64,000 nucleotides of DNA. Origin: a virus. The stretch is from the IMG/VR virus record IMGVR_UViG_3300033997_000220, positions 1 to 64,000 of that record, one strand, 5' to 3'. The position numbers were made by a program, and so were the translations under genes. Shown here piece after piece: positions 52,501-59,470 of this stretch (position 1 is the first letter of the stretch; every line of letters starts with the position of its first letter). The notes below the pieces were generated by a model. It did no database searches. It saw nothing but the letters and a program-made list of their open reading frames with translations, and was not told the DNA's origin.

Positions 52501-53472
52501 CCCGTCACGCGTCGTAGGTTTACCTGTAGTAATTTTACTCCAGTCTAGGTTAGGGATGTCCGTCGCACTTAACGTCGTGGCAGTAGTCACACGACCTTTC
52601 GCGTCTACTGTGACTTTCGTGTACGTCCCAGTGACTACGCCAGTGTTCACTAACGTGACAGGAATCGTGACGTTTGTCGTACCATTGAAAGAGATTCCAC
52701 CGGTGGCGTCACCACCCACGGATAACGTCCGTGCGGTTTCTAAGCGGGTGGCTGTAAGTGCGTTACCCGACACAGACATAGGCCATACGGAACCGTACTC
52801 TGTAGAGTTGGTTGCAAGTTCTAAACGCGCACTGGTCGGATTCCACCCAATCTTCACTGCAATCGCCGGACTCTGTCCTGCACCAGTACCTTGCTGTACT
52901 GGAATGAACCCTAAATTAGGTTCTTTAGAATCCAGAGCTGCTTGCAAACCCGTCACTGTAGAGATAGGTTGTTCACCGGTGTGGTTGGTACGGGACAATA
53001 AAAACGCATCCGTTTGGTTTTTCGTCGCTTCGGCGGCTATGCCGTCTAATTTCACGTAGTGTGACGTCGACATAAAACCCGCTTGAGCACCGGAAGCTAA
53101 CGCGTGGGCGCTACCTCCTGCACCAAAGTGGCTATTCAGCTGAGCTTGTAGTTTACGAAACGCCTCAAAAACACTATCGGTGGCTGCAATAGCGGCTACG
53201 GTACCTGGGGTAAAACCAACCAGTACCGTGTCACGCACTCTCGCTTGCGTGAAGTAGAGGTTAGTCGCCCCTTCTGGTACAGCGTCACTACTGACGACAT
53301 CCGCAGAGTCTTCATACCCTACTCCTGGGACGTAGTTATACAACCGTCCGGTATCTATGGTTTTGTAGGTGTATTGCGTACTGCCCGTGACGGGTAAGTC
53401 GGCAAACGTAGCGACCTCGACGATGTCGTTTAAGTACCCTGGTAAATTCGCGGTTATATTAATCGACGTCAT
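46537..53472 (-). CDS. Giant modular tail fibre, 2311 aa
   Basis: Begins M-T-S-I-N-I-T-A-N-L-P and consists of about nine tandem modules of T-I-S-I-T-G-D-G-T-x-x-x-x-F-N-G-S-A-N then V-T-V-D-A-K-G-R-V-T, a repeat common in long phage tail fibres. A second repeated element (Y-R-W-S-G-S-x-Y-x-W after E-Y-x-x-L-A-x-F-P) occurs at least twice more. Four beta-rich globular inserts interrupt the modules; two (near 50.2-50.7 kb and 47.3-47.6 kb) clearly resemble each other. A C-terminal domain ends G-T-D-W-V-V-Q-L. It should be a long trimeric side fibre. An ATG at 53472 with GGAG nine bases upstream overlaps the preceding gene as ATGA. Confidence 0.88.
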   Translation of the reverse strand: MTSINITANLPGYLNDIVEVATFADLPVTGSTQYTYKTIDTGRLYNYVPGVGYEDSADVVSSDAVPEGATNLYFTQARVRDTVLVGFTPGTVAAIAATDSVFEAFRKLQAQLNSHFGAGGSAHALASGAQAGFMSTSHYVKLDGIAAEATKNQTDAFLLSRTNHTGEQPISTVTGLQAALDSKEPNLGFIPVQQGTGAGQSPAIAVKIGWNPTSARLELATNSTEYGSVWPMSVSGNALTATRLETARTLSVGGDATGGISFNGTTNVTIPVTLVNTGVVTGTYTKVTVDAKGRVTTATTLSATDIPNLDWSKITTGKPTTRDGYGITDVPKNDGTSATGTWAISISGSAATLTTARTISITGDGTASGSFNGSANLGLAFTLANSGATAGSYGTSIAVPTVTVDAKGRITAVSNTTIRSATTSQTGVVQLNNTVTSTSTTEAATTNAVKVTYDYAATMIPLAQRGVANGVATLDAQGLVPSSQLPSYVDDILEYPNLAAFPATGETGKIYVALDDNRQYRWSGSVYIWINENSGTADAAVKLQTARTINGTSFDGTANITTLTWGTARNITIGLLTRSVNGSADVEFTLADIGAFPKAGGTIDGNVDVGATNRAANTVVRALAGDAHRAGFEAHGDVQGTGYVYVGQSTTFGGGMFYNGDASPAFATGEAADRVSFFRRADGVAHVVFSYFVTGPDVLFVGNITAPTFIGALTGNASTATKLATARTLSITGDATWSTTYDGSANSTGALTLSNSGVVAGTYPKVTVDAKGRVTNGSSLVAADIPSLDWSKITTGKPSTLAGYGISDGALLDGSNAVGTWGISVTGNAGTATTLQTSRTISTTGDGTWTVDFNGSANVSAAFTLANSGVTAGTFGNNVTIPTVTVDAKGRVTSIAHNSVRLGTTSQTGLVQLNDNLTSTSTTLALTANQGKVLRDTTPHAARTSGTLNTTSGTWYRVASSPVGVDRCTGEFWVRWSISSHHGSVRFDSSIYYGLEPTAIQKDFSRFGSGGFDAVRVVYHTTYAGNYAFVELRASGTHTAIQMDVQSSSMLGWSLTPVGTLGSIPAGYSTYQANFYLKITSGTYPKVTVDNYGRVTGGTTLVAADIPALDWSKITTGKPTTLAGYGITDAASSTHNHTLDSLSNVTVTSPIDGQVLTRSGTGWVNTTLDSINTGTATKLATARTISITGDGTWSVLFDGSGNVTSALTLSNSGVTAATYGSTIGVPVIVVDAKGRITSASTQTIRSASTAQTGVVQLNNTVTSTSTTEAATASAVKAAYDSSLTKIPLSEKGAVNGVATLGADGKVPAAQLPSYVDDVLEYATLASFPVTGETSKLYLAIDTGRLYRWSGSAYVWVNPAAGTADTAVKLQTVRSITSTGDVSWTVNFDGSANVSGTATLANSGVTAGTYTKVTVDAKGRVTGGTTLVAADIPTLNQNTTGNAATASQLQRRISTTNSGGTLSGRWTKISTMTITNLYSEMIVLLEGTSVGSGDGILRACEITLRVKQQAAFGSNPFVTAQIVGDESPHFTLGYVVVSNAGPTVVDFYMRWDTTYAQLTAVVIHTDSAGVASYTLYSDQPNFAAGDLTGLVIVDKRVRLLDNDAIALNVNSALTLTNTRTIAITGDGTWSASFNGSANATGALTLANSGVTAGTYRSVTVDAKGRVTAGTNPTTVVGYGLTDAVDITSTQTLTGMKVLAAGLRYGNLSFAKYAWSPAWGAEQTWRTLVTVTLANSAYSAVAWRFKLVDPQNNFGSQTASEFLKTSYYTVSLVRASGTTLNVPDNANVFGPGSQIRVVQTGQGQHEIQVWNDAWHRVYHVESEMIASNGSHTITYGTGLAVGTSTGTIYTAVRGSAREFFERISANVLISEIATGTAPLIVASTTKVANLNVDLLDDQEGSYYTNASNLNTGTVPVARLPVATTSVAGISQLSDSVSTTSSTLSASATAVKQAYDLSSRALRTSSATVNTVVNGWYRLVSSSSGINRFDGILNLRWSVSGDHGVVRVQYSCYFGQNPQVKLLDYGNYSGAVFDKIRIVYHPSYTGNFAYIDVHATEAMTNMSLFVEIVDYNNVASVGIATAAALGSGYLTVEQEISLAALGGDAAGGETFQLISANTTAVSKTVYGVDTTAGIVELTLPATPAVNDTVSFYDAASKFGLNKLVLKRNGQSIMGLVEDVDVNQSGTTSRLVFVGGTTGWMFVGGVLQPSEASTPTVATYTKATAGTRNLTRVAGEGKLYADTRLGNVSIVLDNTFIDQDHVVVYKPFTANRVTFTTTSGTFYLPDGTTDSNPWFESVNGELRVIRDGTDWVVQL
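49667..52197. repeat. Near-identical 53-base DNA repeats in the fibre gene
   Basis: The sequence at 49667-49719 recurs at 52145-52197 with a single base difference. A second pair, about 40 bases around 49181-49220 and 50154-50195, is identical over most of its length. They reflect the module repeats and are possible recombination points. Confidence 0.8.
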
Positions 53473-54344
53473 AACCGAGCTCTCCATGTAGTGTCATTTA
53501 TTTTTATAAACCGAATGGTCATTACGTTGCTGTAGTTGACAGACGGTGCAGTTTGGTTGTTAAACAAGATCAGTTCGTTCGCTACGTCGTTTACTGTGAT
53601 CACCGCAGTAAAGGTATCATCCGCTGTGTCTACTGTAACGATACTGCCGATAGGGACGGTATTTAGCAAAGGCAAGAACACGTTGACGTTGTTTGCTGTC
53701 ACCATGTAGTTCCGTCCAGGGAGTGCAGAAAACACATCGGTGGAGACGAGAACCACTTTTGCGTTCTCAGTGAGTCGATTGACTTCTTCTGTCAGGTACG
53801 CCACTTGCGCTTGCAATGCAGCAGAGATCTCTATTTTCTCTGCGATATCCAGTAGTGCGTCTCTGACGTCTTCCATGCCATACAGCTCACTCGCGTGGTG
53901 TAGGTGTGGTGCTGGAGGAAACTGCACTGGCGCACCGACTAAGTCCACCCACGCCACAGGACGGTCGTCTAAGTTTAATAACTGTAGGTACGCTGCAACG
54001 GTGTCGGGGTAGGTGACATACGACCCACCAGGCACTTGGTAGTCAAGTTCAACGTCGCCGTAGACGTCAGGATTTAAAAGCTGGATGATAAAGAAAGCAG
54101 CATGCCCTGAGCGTACTGTGATCTCAGAGTTCAGCTCCAAGAATCGATAGTCTTTGTTTCTTTCTAAAGGAGTGGGGTTTCCCACTTGCCGTAATTCAAA
54201 ACCGTGTCCGTAGAACACGCCTTCACGTGGGACGATCGTCCTTTGCACGTACTGGGGGATGGTCCATTGTTCACCTGTAATGCGATTGCTTAACGCCTCA
54301 GCAGTCAGGTCTAATGGGTACTTGTTTAACGCCGGTGTACTCAT
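53469..54344 (-). CDS. Short tail fibre or fibre-attachment protein, 291 aa
   Basis: Starts M-S-T-P-A-L-N-K-Y-P-L-D-L-T-A-E-A-L-S-N-R-I. The N-terminal 160 residues, with H-L-H-H-A-S-E-L-Y-G-M-E and L-L-N-L-D-D-R-P-V, are shared with the proteins at 54773 and 57974. This conserved part probably binds the baseplate. A short coiled coil (about 170-195) and a beta domain follow. The gene's stop overlaps the giant fibre's start by ATGA, so they are made together. Confidence 0.8.
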   Translation of the reverse strand: MSTPALNKYPLDLTAEALSNRITGEQWTIPQYVQRTIVPREGVFYGHGFELRQVGNPTPLERNKDYRFLELNSEITVRSGHAAFFIIQLLNPDVYGDVELDYQVPGGSYVTYPDTVAAYLQLLNLDDRPVAWVDLVGAPVQFPPAPHLHHASELYGMEDVRDALLDIAEKIEISAALQAQVAYLTEEVNRLTENAKVVLVSTDVFSALPGRNYMVTANNVNVFLPLLNTVPIGSIVTVDTADDTFTAVITVNDVANELILFNNQTAPSVNYSNVMTIRFIKINDTTWRARL

Positions 54345-54381
54345 TGCTCACTCCGGTCCTCAAAAAAAGACGTGAATAAAA

Positions 54382-54407
54382 GGCGGAGTGGTATGACCCA
54401 CTCCGCC
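54382..54407 (-). terminator. Hairpin after the 117-aa fibre gene
   Basis: Perfect 10-bp stem GGCGGAGTGG/CCACTCCGCC with a six-base loop, with an A7 run further out. Confidence 0.75.
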
Positions 54408-54422
54408 CACTGCTTTGGTGTT

Positions 54423-54776
54423 TTACAGTTGAATCACCCACTGTGTGGCACTCAACTTAACCAGTGTGATTTCAGCCGGCGTGTTTTCTACGTAAGGGGC
54501 GTTGTCTACGGTTCCATCAGGCATCAGCAGGTCTGCTCCTGGAATACGGTAGTCGACTCGTCCTACGGAGAATGCTTTTTGTAAAGTGACTTGATCTTTG
54601 ATTGCATACGTTGCGTGATCTAACGTCACGGTGACCGAGGTGTCTCTGGTATCCACCACGTACCGTGCCACTCCTGACACACGAGAGAGCGTCAGTGTAG
54701 GAACGTCAATGGTATCGCCTAACAAGATCGTGTTCGTTCCGGAGACCGATGCTTTTCGTTGAGCTAGATTAATCAT
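54423..54776 (-). CDS. Small fibre C-terminal-domain protein, 117 aa
   Basis: A beta-rich protein that ends P-A-E-I-T-L-V-K-L-S-A-T-Q-W-V-I-Q-L after D-G-T-V-D-N-A-P. The giant fibre ends D-G-T-T-D-S-N-P-W then R-D-G-T-D-W-V-V-Q-L, so this stand-alone protein looks like a copy of that tip domain. The ATG at 54776 overlaps the previous gene by ATGA, with GGAG nine bases upstream; an earlier Met five residues upstream is unlikely. Possibly a replaceable fibre tip or a chaperone-like C-terminal domain. Confidence 0.74.
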   Translation of the reverse strand: MINLAQRKASVSGTNTILLGDTIDVPTLTLSRVSGVARYVVDTRDTSVTVTLDHATYAIKDQVTLQKAFSVGRVDYRIPGADLLMPDGTVDNAPYVENTPAEITLVKLSATQWVIQL

Positions 54777-55672
54777 TCTAAAATACTCCATCGATCTGCA
54801 GCAGTTTTCATCACAAAGAACGAGCGATCTAGGTTACAAAGGGCAGAGGTATCGGTTACACCCCACCATTCGAGCAGCTCTGCTCCTCCTGGGGTTTGTA
54901 ACGTCCACGTGTGTCCTGGGGTTTGACTGAAAACGATTTTGTCTCCAAGCGCTACTGAGCCAATCGCTGGAAGTGTTGCAACCAGACCATCTCCGACGTG
55001 GTAGTGCTTTGAGACTTGTACCGTAGAGTCTACAGAGAGAAACGTACCAAAAGCAAACCCTACACTTTTATTGACGTTAGGAAGAATACTGTTGTACGCA
55101 TTCTCTACGTTACCTAGCCGTGTGAGGATTTCTGTGATCTGAGCTTCGTTTCCTTGCCCCATAGCGTTGAGGATTTCTGTCAGCGCATTAACAACGTGCT
55201 CCATTCCGTAGAGTTCACTCGCGTGGTGTAGGTGAGGAGACGGTGGAAACTGGACAGGTAAACCGACGATGTTCTGCCACTGGACAGGACGGTCGTCTAA
55301 GTTCAGCGCATCAAGGATCAACTGGATTGCTGCAAAGTTACTGGAGTACGTCCCACCGATGACTTGGTAGTCACAGGAGAGTGCTCCTTCAATCGCTGGG
55401 TTGATAATGTTCACGATCGCGTACACAGGTTTACTGGAACGGATCGTTGCATCGGAGTACAGATACAGTAACTGGTAGTCGGTGCCTTGAGTCAGTGTTT
55501 CTCCGCCAGGCAAACGAGTGAGGACTAAACTCTCTCCGTAAAACGGTCCTTCGTATAACGCAAACGCACGATTCCGGTTGAGTGGAATCGTTTTCAGCTC
55601 CCCTGTAATACGGTTAGTAAGTGCAGTACCCGTCAAATCCAACGGGTACTTAGCAATTGACGGATATGACAT
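54773..55672 (-). CDS. Short tail fibre, paralogue, 299 aa
   Basis: Begins M-S-Y-P-S-I-A-K-Y-P-L-D-L-T-G-T-A-L-T-N-R-I and shares the N-terminal attachment region (H-L-H-H-A-S-E-L-Y-G-M-E, L-N-L-D-D-R-P-V) with the proteins at 53469 and 57974. A coiled coil (about 165-195) and a different beta tip follow. GGAG is six bases before the ATG. Confidence 0.8.
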   Translation of the reverse strand: MSYPSIAKYPLDLTGTALTNRITGELKTIPLNRNRAFALYEGPFYGESLVLTRLPGGETLTQGTDYQLLYLYSDATIRSSKPVYAIVNIINPAIEGALSCDYQVIGGTYSSNFAAIQLILDALNLDDRPVQWQNIVGLPVQFPPSPHLHHASELYGMEHVVNALTEILNAMGQGNEAQITEILTRLGNVENAYNSILPNVNKSVGFAFGTFLSVDSTVQVSKHYHVGDGLVATLPAIGSVALGDKIVFSQTPGHTWTLQTPGGAELLEWWGVTDTSALCNLDRSFFVMKTAADRWSILE

Positions 55673-55687
55673 CTCTGACTCCAGGGT

Positions 55688-56170
55688 TTACTTAAGATGG
55701 ACGGTCGGTAAGTTTAACAACCATAAGTCCTGTGGAACGATTCGGTTTAAGGACTCATCGGTACGGATCAGTGGGATACCTGCTTCCTCGAATACAAAAG
55801 GTACGTACTCACTACAGATCCACCGATTGGGGTTATGCCAATCCCGTTGGAAGACGATCCCAAAGATGGCTAAGTAGTCGTAGTGTTTTCCAAGCTCTGC
55901 CTCGGCGATTGCTTTGGCGTTGAGGTAAGTGGCAGCATCTACAGTAACCGATACCACAGCAACAGATTTGTAACGGTCTATAAAGTCGTTTAAAGAAGTC
56001 GTGATCACTCCTTTAAACGCAACAGCTTCATAGACTTTCGGTTGACTGAGGTAATGCGGGTGGTCAAACAACAACCCGCAGTGACTCCACTTTGACCACG
56101 TCCATCCACGAATGGCTTTACCGCCTATCTTTGTACTTGAACCAAAAATGATCTTCAGTTCACATTCCAT
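55688..56170 (-). CDS. Papain-like (YiiX/C92-type) hydrolase
   Basis: 160 residues. W-S-K-W-S-H-C-G-L-L-F (His30) near the N-terminus and W-I-C-S-E-Y-V (Cys119) further on, with G-K-H-Y-D-Y in between, follow the permuted His-before-Cys order of YiiX/NlpC-like papain-fold enzymes, which act as amidases or peptidases. AAAGGAG seven bases before the ATG at 56170 decides that start; an ATG 39 bases earlier overlaps the previous gene by ATGA but has no Shine-Dalgarno. It lies among fibre genes, so it may cut peptidoglycan or surface material on the virion, or act in a lysis-side role. Confidence 0.7.
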   Translation of the reverse strand: MECELKIIFGSSTKIGGKAIRGWTWSKWSHCGLLFDHPHYLSQPKVYEAVAFKGVITTSLNDFIDRYKSVAVVSVTVDAATYLNAKAIAEAELGKHYDYLAIFGIVFQRDWHNPNRWICSEYVPFVFEEAGIPLIRTDESLNRIVPQDLWLLNLPTVHLK

Positions 56171-56205
56171 GACTTTTCTCCTTTTACGGGGTGGACGTAG
56201 CGTAC

Positions 56206-56676
56206 TCATGCTAAAAACGTGATGTCGGCAGACACTACTTTAAACGGAGCTCCGATGGCCTTCAACGCCACGTTACAACGGTCAATCAGAATTTTCCAGT
56301 CTCCGCCAACGTCAGGTATTTTACCCCAAATAGTTAACTCGCCGTCTACAATAGTGGCGTTGAGGTATACTTCGTCTGTCGTCGCACGGCCAGCAGCGTG
56401 TCTCACGAACGGTAATTTTAAAACCATGGGTTGTCCTTCCAACGGATGTCCTTCCGGCCACACGTAGCTGATCTCCAGTAACGGCGTGCCGTCTTGAGCT
56501 TTTAAGCCGGCAGATACAGATAACGTATCTGCCGGAGAGCAGTAGTAAAAGCCGTTGGGATACGGCAGTGCCTCAACTCCCGCCACAGTTACGTTTTTAT
56601 TGGGTAAGATCACGTCGAGTCTGAGATCGACCGCGATTGTAGGTTGTTCGCGCGCGTCTATGATGCTATTCGTCAT
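56206..56676 (-). CDS. Fibre-operon protein, 156 aa
   Basis: No recognised family. Beta-rich with V-A-G-V-E-A-L-P-Y-P and W-P-E-G-H-P-L-E-G-Q-P. AGGA is nine bases before the ATG. Between the propeller gene and the papain-like gene; possibly a tip or chaperone protein. Confidence 0.7.
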   Translation of the reverse strand: MTNSIIDAREQPTIAVDLRLDVILPNKNVTVAGVEALPYPNGFYYCSPADTLSVSAGLKAQDGTPLLEISYVWPEGHPLEGQPMVLKLPFVRHAAGRATTDEVYLNATIVDGELTIWGKIPDVGGDWKILIDRCNVALKAIGAPFKVVSADITFLA

Positions 56677-56686
56677 CGATCGTTCC

Positions 56687-57961
56687 TCATTTTATTCTAA
56701 CGTAATCGTACTGACCCGATACACTATCGTACACTGAACCAGCAGCCGGAATACTTATCACACCACCCCCGCTAGTCACGGATGTGAGTGTTTGATTGGG
56801 TAGCGACATGGCTCCTCTCTTTCCCTGTATGAAAACATTGGCAGCACTTTTCACTCCGTACGGACGAATGGTTGTCATCTCCCACGTAATCAGATCCGCT
56901 GTTCTCCACACCTGAGCGAGTGGGTTAGTACTCGGATGCTCGTAAGCGTACCAGTACCCGTCCGCATAAAAGGAGGTATACAACGCAAAACCATTGGGTG
57001 ATACCACATCAACACGCGACCAAGAAACACCGCTGTCGTTGCTGTAATAAAAACCAGAACGTAAACGTACTGGGTCGTAAAAAGGAACACAGAGTTTATG
57101 AGATGCTGGGCCCAAGAAAAAGAACCCGATGGTCGCGTTAGTTCCAAAAACAGCTGGAGCCGGACCATCCGTCGACACGTCCATCGATATCCCAGCAGAC
57201 CAAGTCCCAGTCGCGCCGGTAGCGGAGCGATAGGCTCGAAAAATATAAGAGCCGTTCGACCACAACGCAACTACGTTTGTGCCGTCGTGTATCAAATCGA
57301 TTAAATTTGGTTCTGTGGCTGTGTAGCTCGCGATTGTTGGGGCTCCGGTGGTTGAAATCAGTGCGATGTAAGCTGTGTCGCTAGATTTTGTGTTCGAGTG
57401 AGCGTACATTCGGGAAGAATCGCTCGTCGTGCGCACTGCCGTGCCGGCGGCAAAAGCGATCGCCGATCCTCCATTAGCGGTACTCCACGTTATCGCGTCG
57501 GTCGACGTGTGTATTCTCGACTCAGAATCAACAGCGAAATACCGAGAAATTCCTGGGACGTACGCATTCCCGATCACTCTCTGGTTTTGGGTGATCGTAG
57601 GACTAACAGTACAACGCACCCACGTCAACCCTCCGTCATCGGAATACCATGCCGCACAATCCGCGGCATTACTGCCGGTGTGGATTAAACTCAACCTGTT
57701 AGAAGGCCCCAGAGCATGAAATGCCGCAACGGTGTTCTTGGCGTCGCGTAATAAAACATTGAGTGGTATCCAAAGTTTACCGGGCGTCCAGTAAGTTGTA
57801 TCGTAGTAGTTCTGGTCTCTCTCGAGGAACCCTACTTGTAGGTAGACTCTACCACCAGTTTCGTAACGCACATCGGTGGTACCTCGATACATCCTTATCA
57901 ACTCACCGACTTCAGCGCCAGCGGCGCTGCTGTTGGGAAAAAATTGACTAAAATCAGCCAT
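56687..57961 (-). CDS. Tail-associated Asp-box beta-propeller protein, 424 aa
   Basis: Repeated Asp-box motifs (Y-S-D-D-G-G-L-T-W, S-T-D-A-I-T-W, Y-S-N-D-S-G-V-S-W) mark a sialidase-like propeller. It shares with the 405-aa protein at 44519 its length, the D-Q-N-x-x-D-T-T-x-W stretch near residue 50-60 and the Y-V-R-x-K end. GAGGAG is eight bases before the ATG. Likely a receptor-binding fibre tip or a glycan-binding protein. Confidence 0.78.
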   Translation of the reverse strand: MADFSQFFPNSSAAGAEVGELIRMYRGTTDVRYETGGRVYLQVGFLERDQNYYDTTYWTPGKLWIPLNVLLRDAKNTVAAFHALGPSNRLSLIHTGSNAADCAAWYSDDGGLTWVRCTVSPTITQNQRVIGNAYVPGISRYFAVDSESRIHTSTDAITWSTANGGSAIAFAAGTAVRTTSDSSRMYAHSNTKSSDTAYIALISTTGAPTIASYTATEPNLIDLIHDGTNVVALWSNGSYIFRAYRSATGATGTWSAGISMDVSTDGPAPAVFGTNATIGFFFLGPASHKLCVPFYDPVRLRSGFYYSNDSGVSWSRVDVVSPNGFALYTSFYADGYWYAYEHPSTNPLAQVWRTADLITWEMTTIRPYGVKSAANVFIQGKRGAMSLPNQTLTSVTSGGGVISIPAAGSVYDSVSGQYDYVRIK

Positions 57962-57973
57962 TTATAAAACTCC

Positions 57974-59398
57974 TCACACACCAGCTGTGGTGGTTGCAAA
58001 CAGACGCCATTTATTCAGAGCCGTAGAGTAGATCAACCGACCCCCCACACGAGACTCATTCACGACTAACGTGCCATCTGTCATTATGTTTTTACCATTC
58101 CCATTGAACGTCATTGGGTTTGTTTCGAAATCAGTGTCGCTCGCGACCCATTCCACCGCTTCACCATCACTTGGATTAAACGGCAAAAAGTAGGTACACG
58201 GACCTAACGCGTTGTCTGGATACAATTGAATTCCACTGGCAAGGTAAGAGTTATTCAGCGGCATGACCCATTTCCCACTCTCCTGCTCGAACGTGAATTC
58301 CATCAACGTGTTCACTACTACCCCAGCGTTTAATACCACCACGTTTCCGCTGGTTTGCGTGTAGTTAGCGACATTGACAGCTAAGCCGTCTTTCTTCACC
58401 GTCACAGTACCCGGTACGTACTTAAACCGATACTCTGTTTGACCAGCGGTAGCGACGATCCTCACGTACCGACTTTGATGCCGTGTACTTGGGTTTAACA
58501 AGAACCACTGAGCACTACGATGTACCAACTGGTAACTACAACCCGCTTTGATATCACCTGGCGCTAAAGGACGTGTGTTGTCTTTATACACCGTCAGTGC
58601 AGATAACGCACCAATCTTTGCAGTGACTGGACCTGTGTTGGTGTATGTCGCTACGAAACTGATCAACAACCCTTCTGCGTAGTTAGTAAGGGTGTACGTC
58701 CCCGGTTGGTTGAGTTCCAACACGTTATCCGTCCCACCTGCAAACCCAGTACTCGCACCAGAGAGCTGGGCTTGGAACTGTCCTGTGAGCTCCGATTGTT
58801 TCACGTACTGTGCGTGGGCATCTGGGTCATTTCTGTGCACCAGTATAGCCTGCGTAATCGCTGCGCTGTTGCTCGTGATGTTCTGCGCGATCTCACGTAT
58901 CGCGTCTACGACTTCATTCATCCCCACTAAGTCACTGGAGTGGTGAGTGTGGAGCAATGGGTCATACACGTACGGTTTGGCCGCTACGCTTTCCCACGTG
59001 GTGGTACGGGGGTCTACTAACACATTCGCTAACGTGTTGAGTAACTCGATTTCGTTTAAGGTGTAAGGACCACCTAGCGTTTGGTACGTGAGTTCTAATC
59101 GACCTGTGAACGCCGTGTTCGTTAACAGTAAACTACCATACACCGGCTTAAACGGTTCGGTGTTACTCTGTGCTTCGAACGCATGTGTGAGCACAAAGTC
59201 GATATTCTTCGTTAAGTACAGTCCGCTTGTGACGTCTTTGACTAAAACGCTCTCTCCAAAGTAAGGAGCGCAGCGTGGGATAATAAAATTGTACACACGG
59301 CCAGGATCGGCAGTGATCTCATGCACTTCCCTCTCGATTTTATTCGAGACGGCCTCTCCTCCCGGATCAAGGGGAAAGGTATAGCTCAGTTGTAACAT
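57974..59398 (-). CDS. Tail fibre with conserved attachment domain, 474 aa
   Basis: The N-terminal 165 residues (F-P-L-D-P-G-G-E-A-V-S-N-K-I, H-T-H-H-S-S-D-L-V-G-M-N-E-V-V) are the third and most divergent copy of the attachment domain seen at 53469 and 54773. The longer C-terminal half is beta-rich and unlike theirs, ending A-L-N-K-W-R-L-F-A-T-T. First gene of the fibre operon; only AGAGAG is visible upstream of its ATG, so the start is less certain. Confidence 0.78.
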   Translation of the reverse strand: MLQLSYTFPLDPGGEAVSNKIEREVHEITADPGRVYNFIIPRCAPYFGESVLVKDVTSGLYLTKNIDFVLTHAFEAQSNTEPFKPVYGSLLLTNTAFTGRLELTYQTLGGPYTLNEIELLNTLANVLVDPRTTTWESVAAKPYVYDPLLHTHHSSDLVGMNEVVDAIREIAQNITSNSAAITQAILVHRNDPDAHAQYVKQSELTGQFQAQLSGASTGFAGGTDNVLELNQPGTYTLTNYAEGLLISFVATYTNTGPVTAKIGALSALTVYKDNTRPLAPGDIKAGCSYQLVHRSAQWFLLNPSTRHQSRYVRIVATAGQTEYRFKYVPGTVTVKKDGLAVNVANYTQTSGNVVVLNAGVVVNTLMEFTFEQESGKWVMPLNNSYLASGIQLYPDNALGPCTYFLPFNPSDGEAVEWVASDTDFETNPMTFNGNGKNIMTDGTLVVNESRVGGRLIYSTALNKWRLFATTTAGV

Positions 59399-59470
59399 AT
59401 GAATGATCTCTCTTCGATGTACCGTGGGTTAACATAGAATTACCTCGGTCTTTACCATGGAGTAGCCCCA
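59399..59470. promoter_or_regulatory. Divergent intergenic region of the fibre operon
   Basis: A 72-base gap between the fibre operon and a rightward unit, with GGGTTAACATAG. It must carry promoters in both directions, but no clear shared motif is seen. Confidence 0.3.

Noticed and set aside
52328-53059. Long rightward reading frame (243 codons) under the giant fibre gene
   Set aside because: It lies antisense to the repeat fibre and its sequence is the reverse-strand shadow of the fibre's repeats, with no ribosome-binding site.
46537-53472. Repeats in the fibre gene as a CRISPR-like or tandem-repeat array
   Set aside because: Repeats are irregular, lie in frame and encode protein modules; there are no regular spacers.
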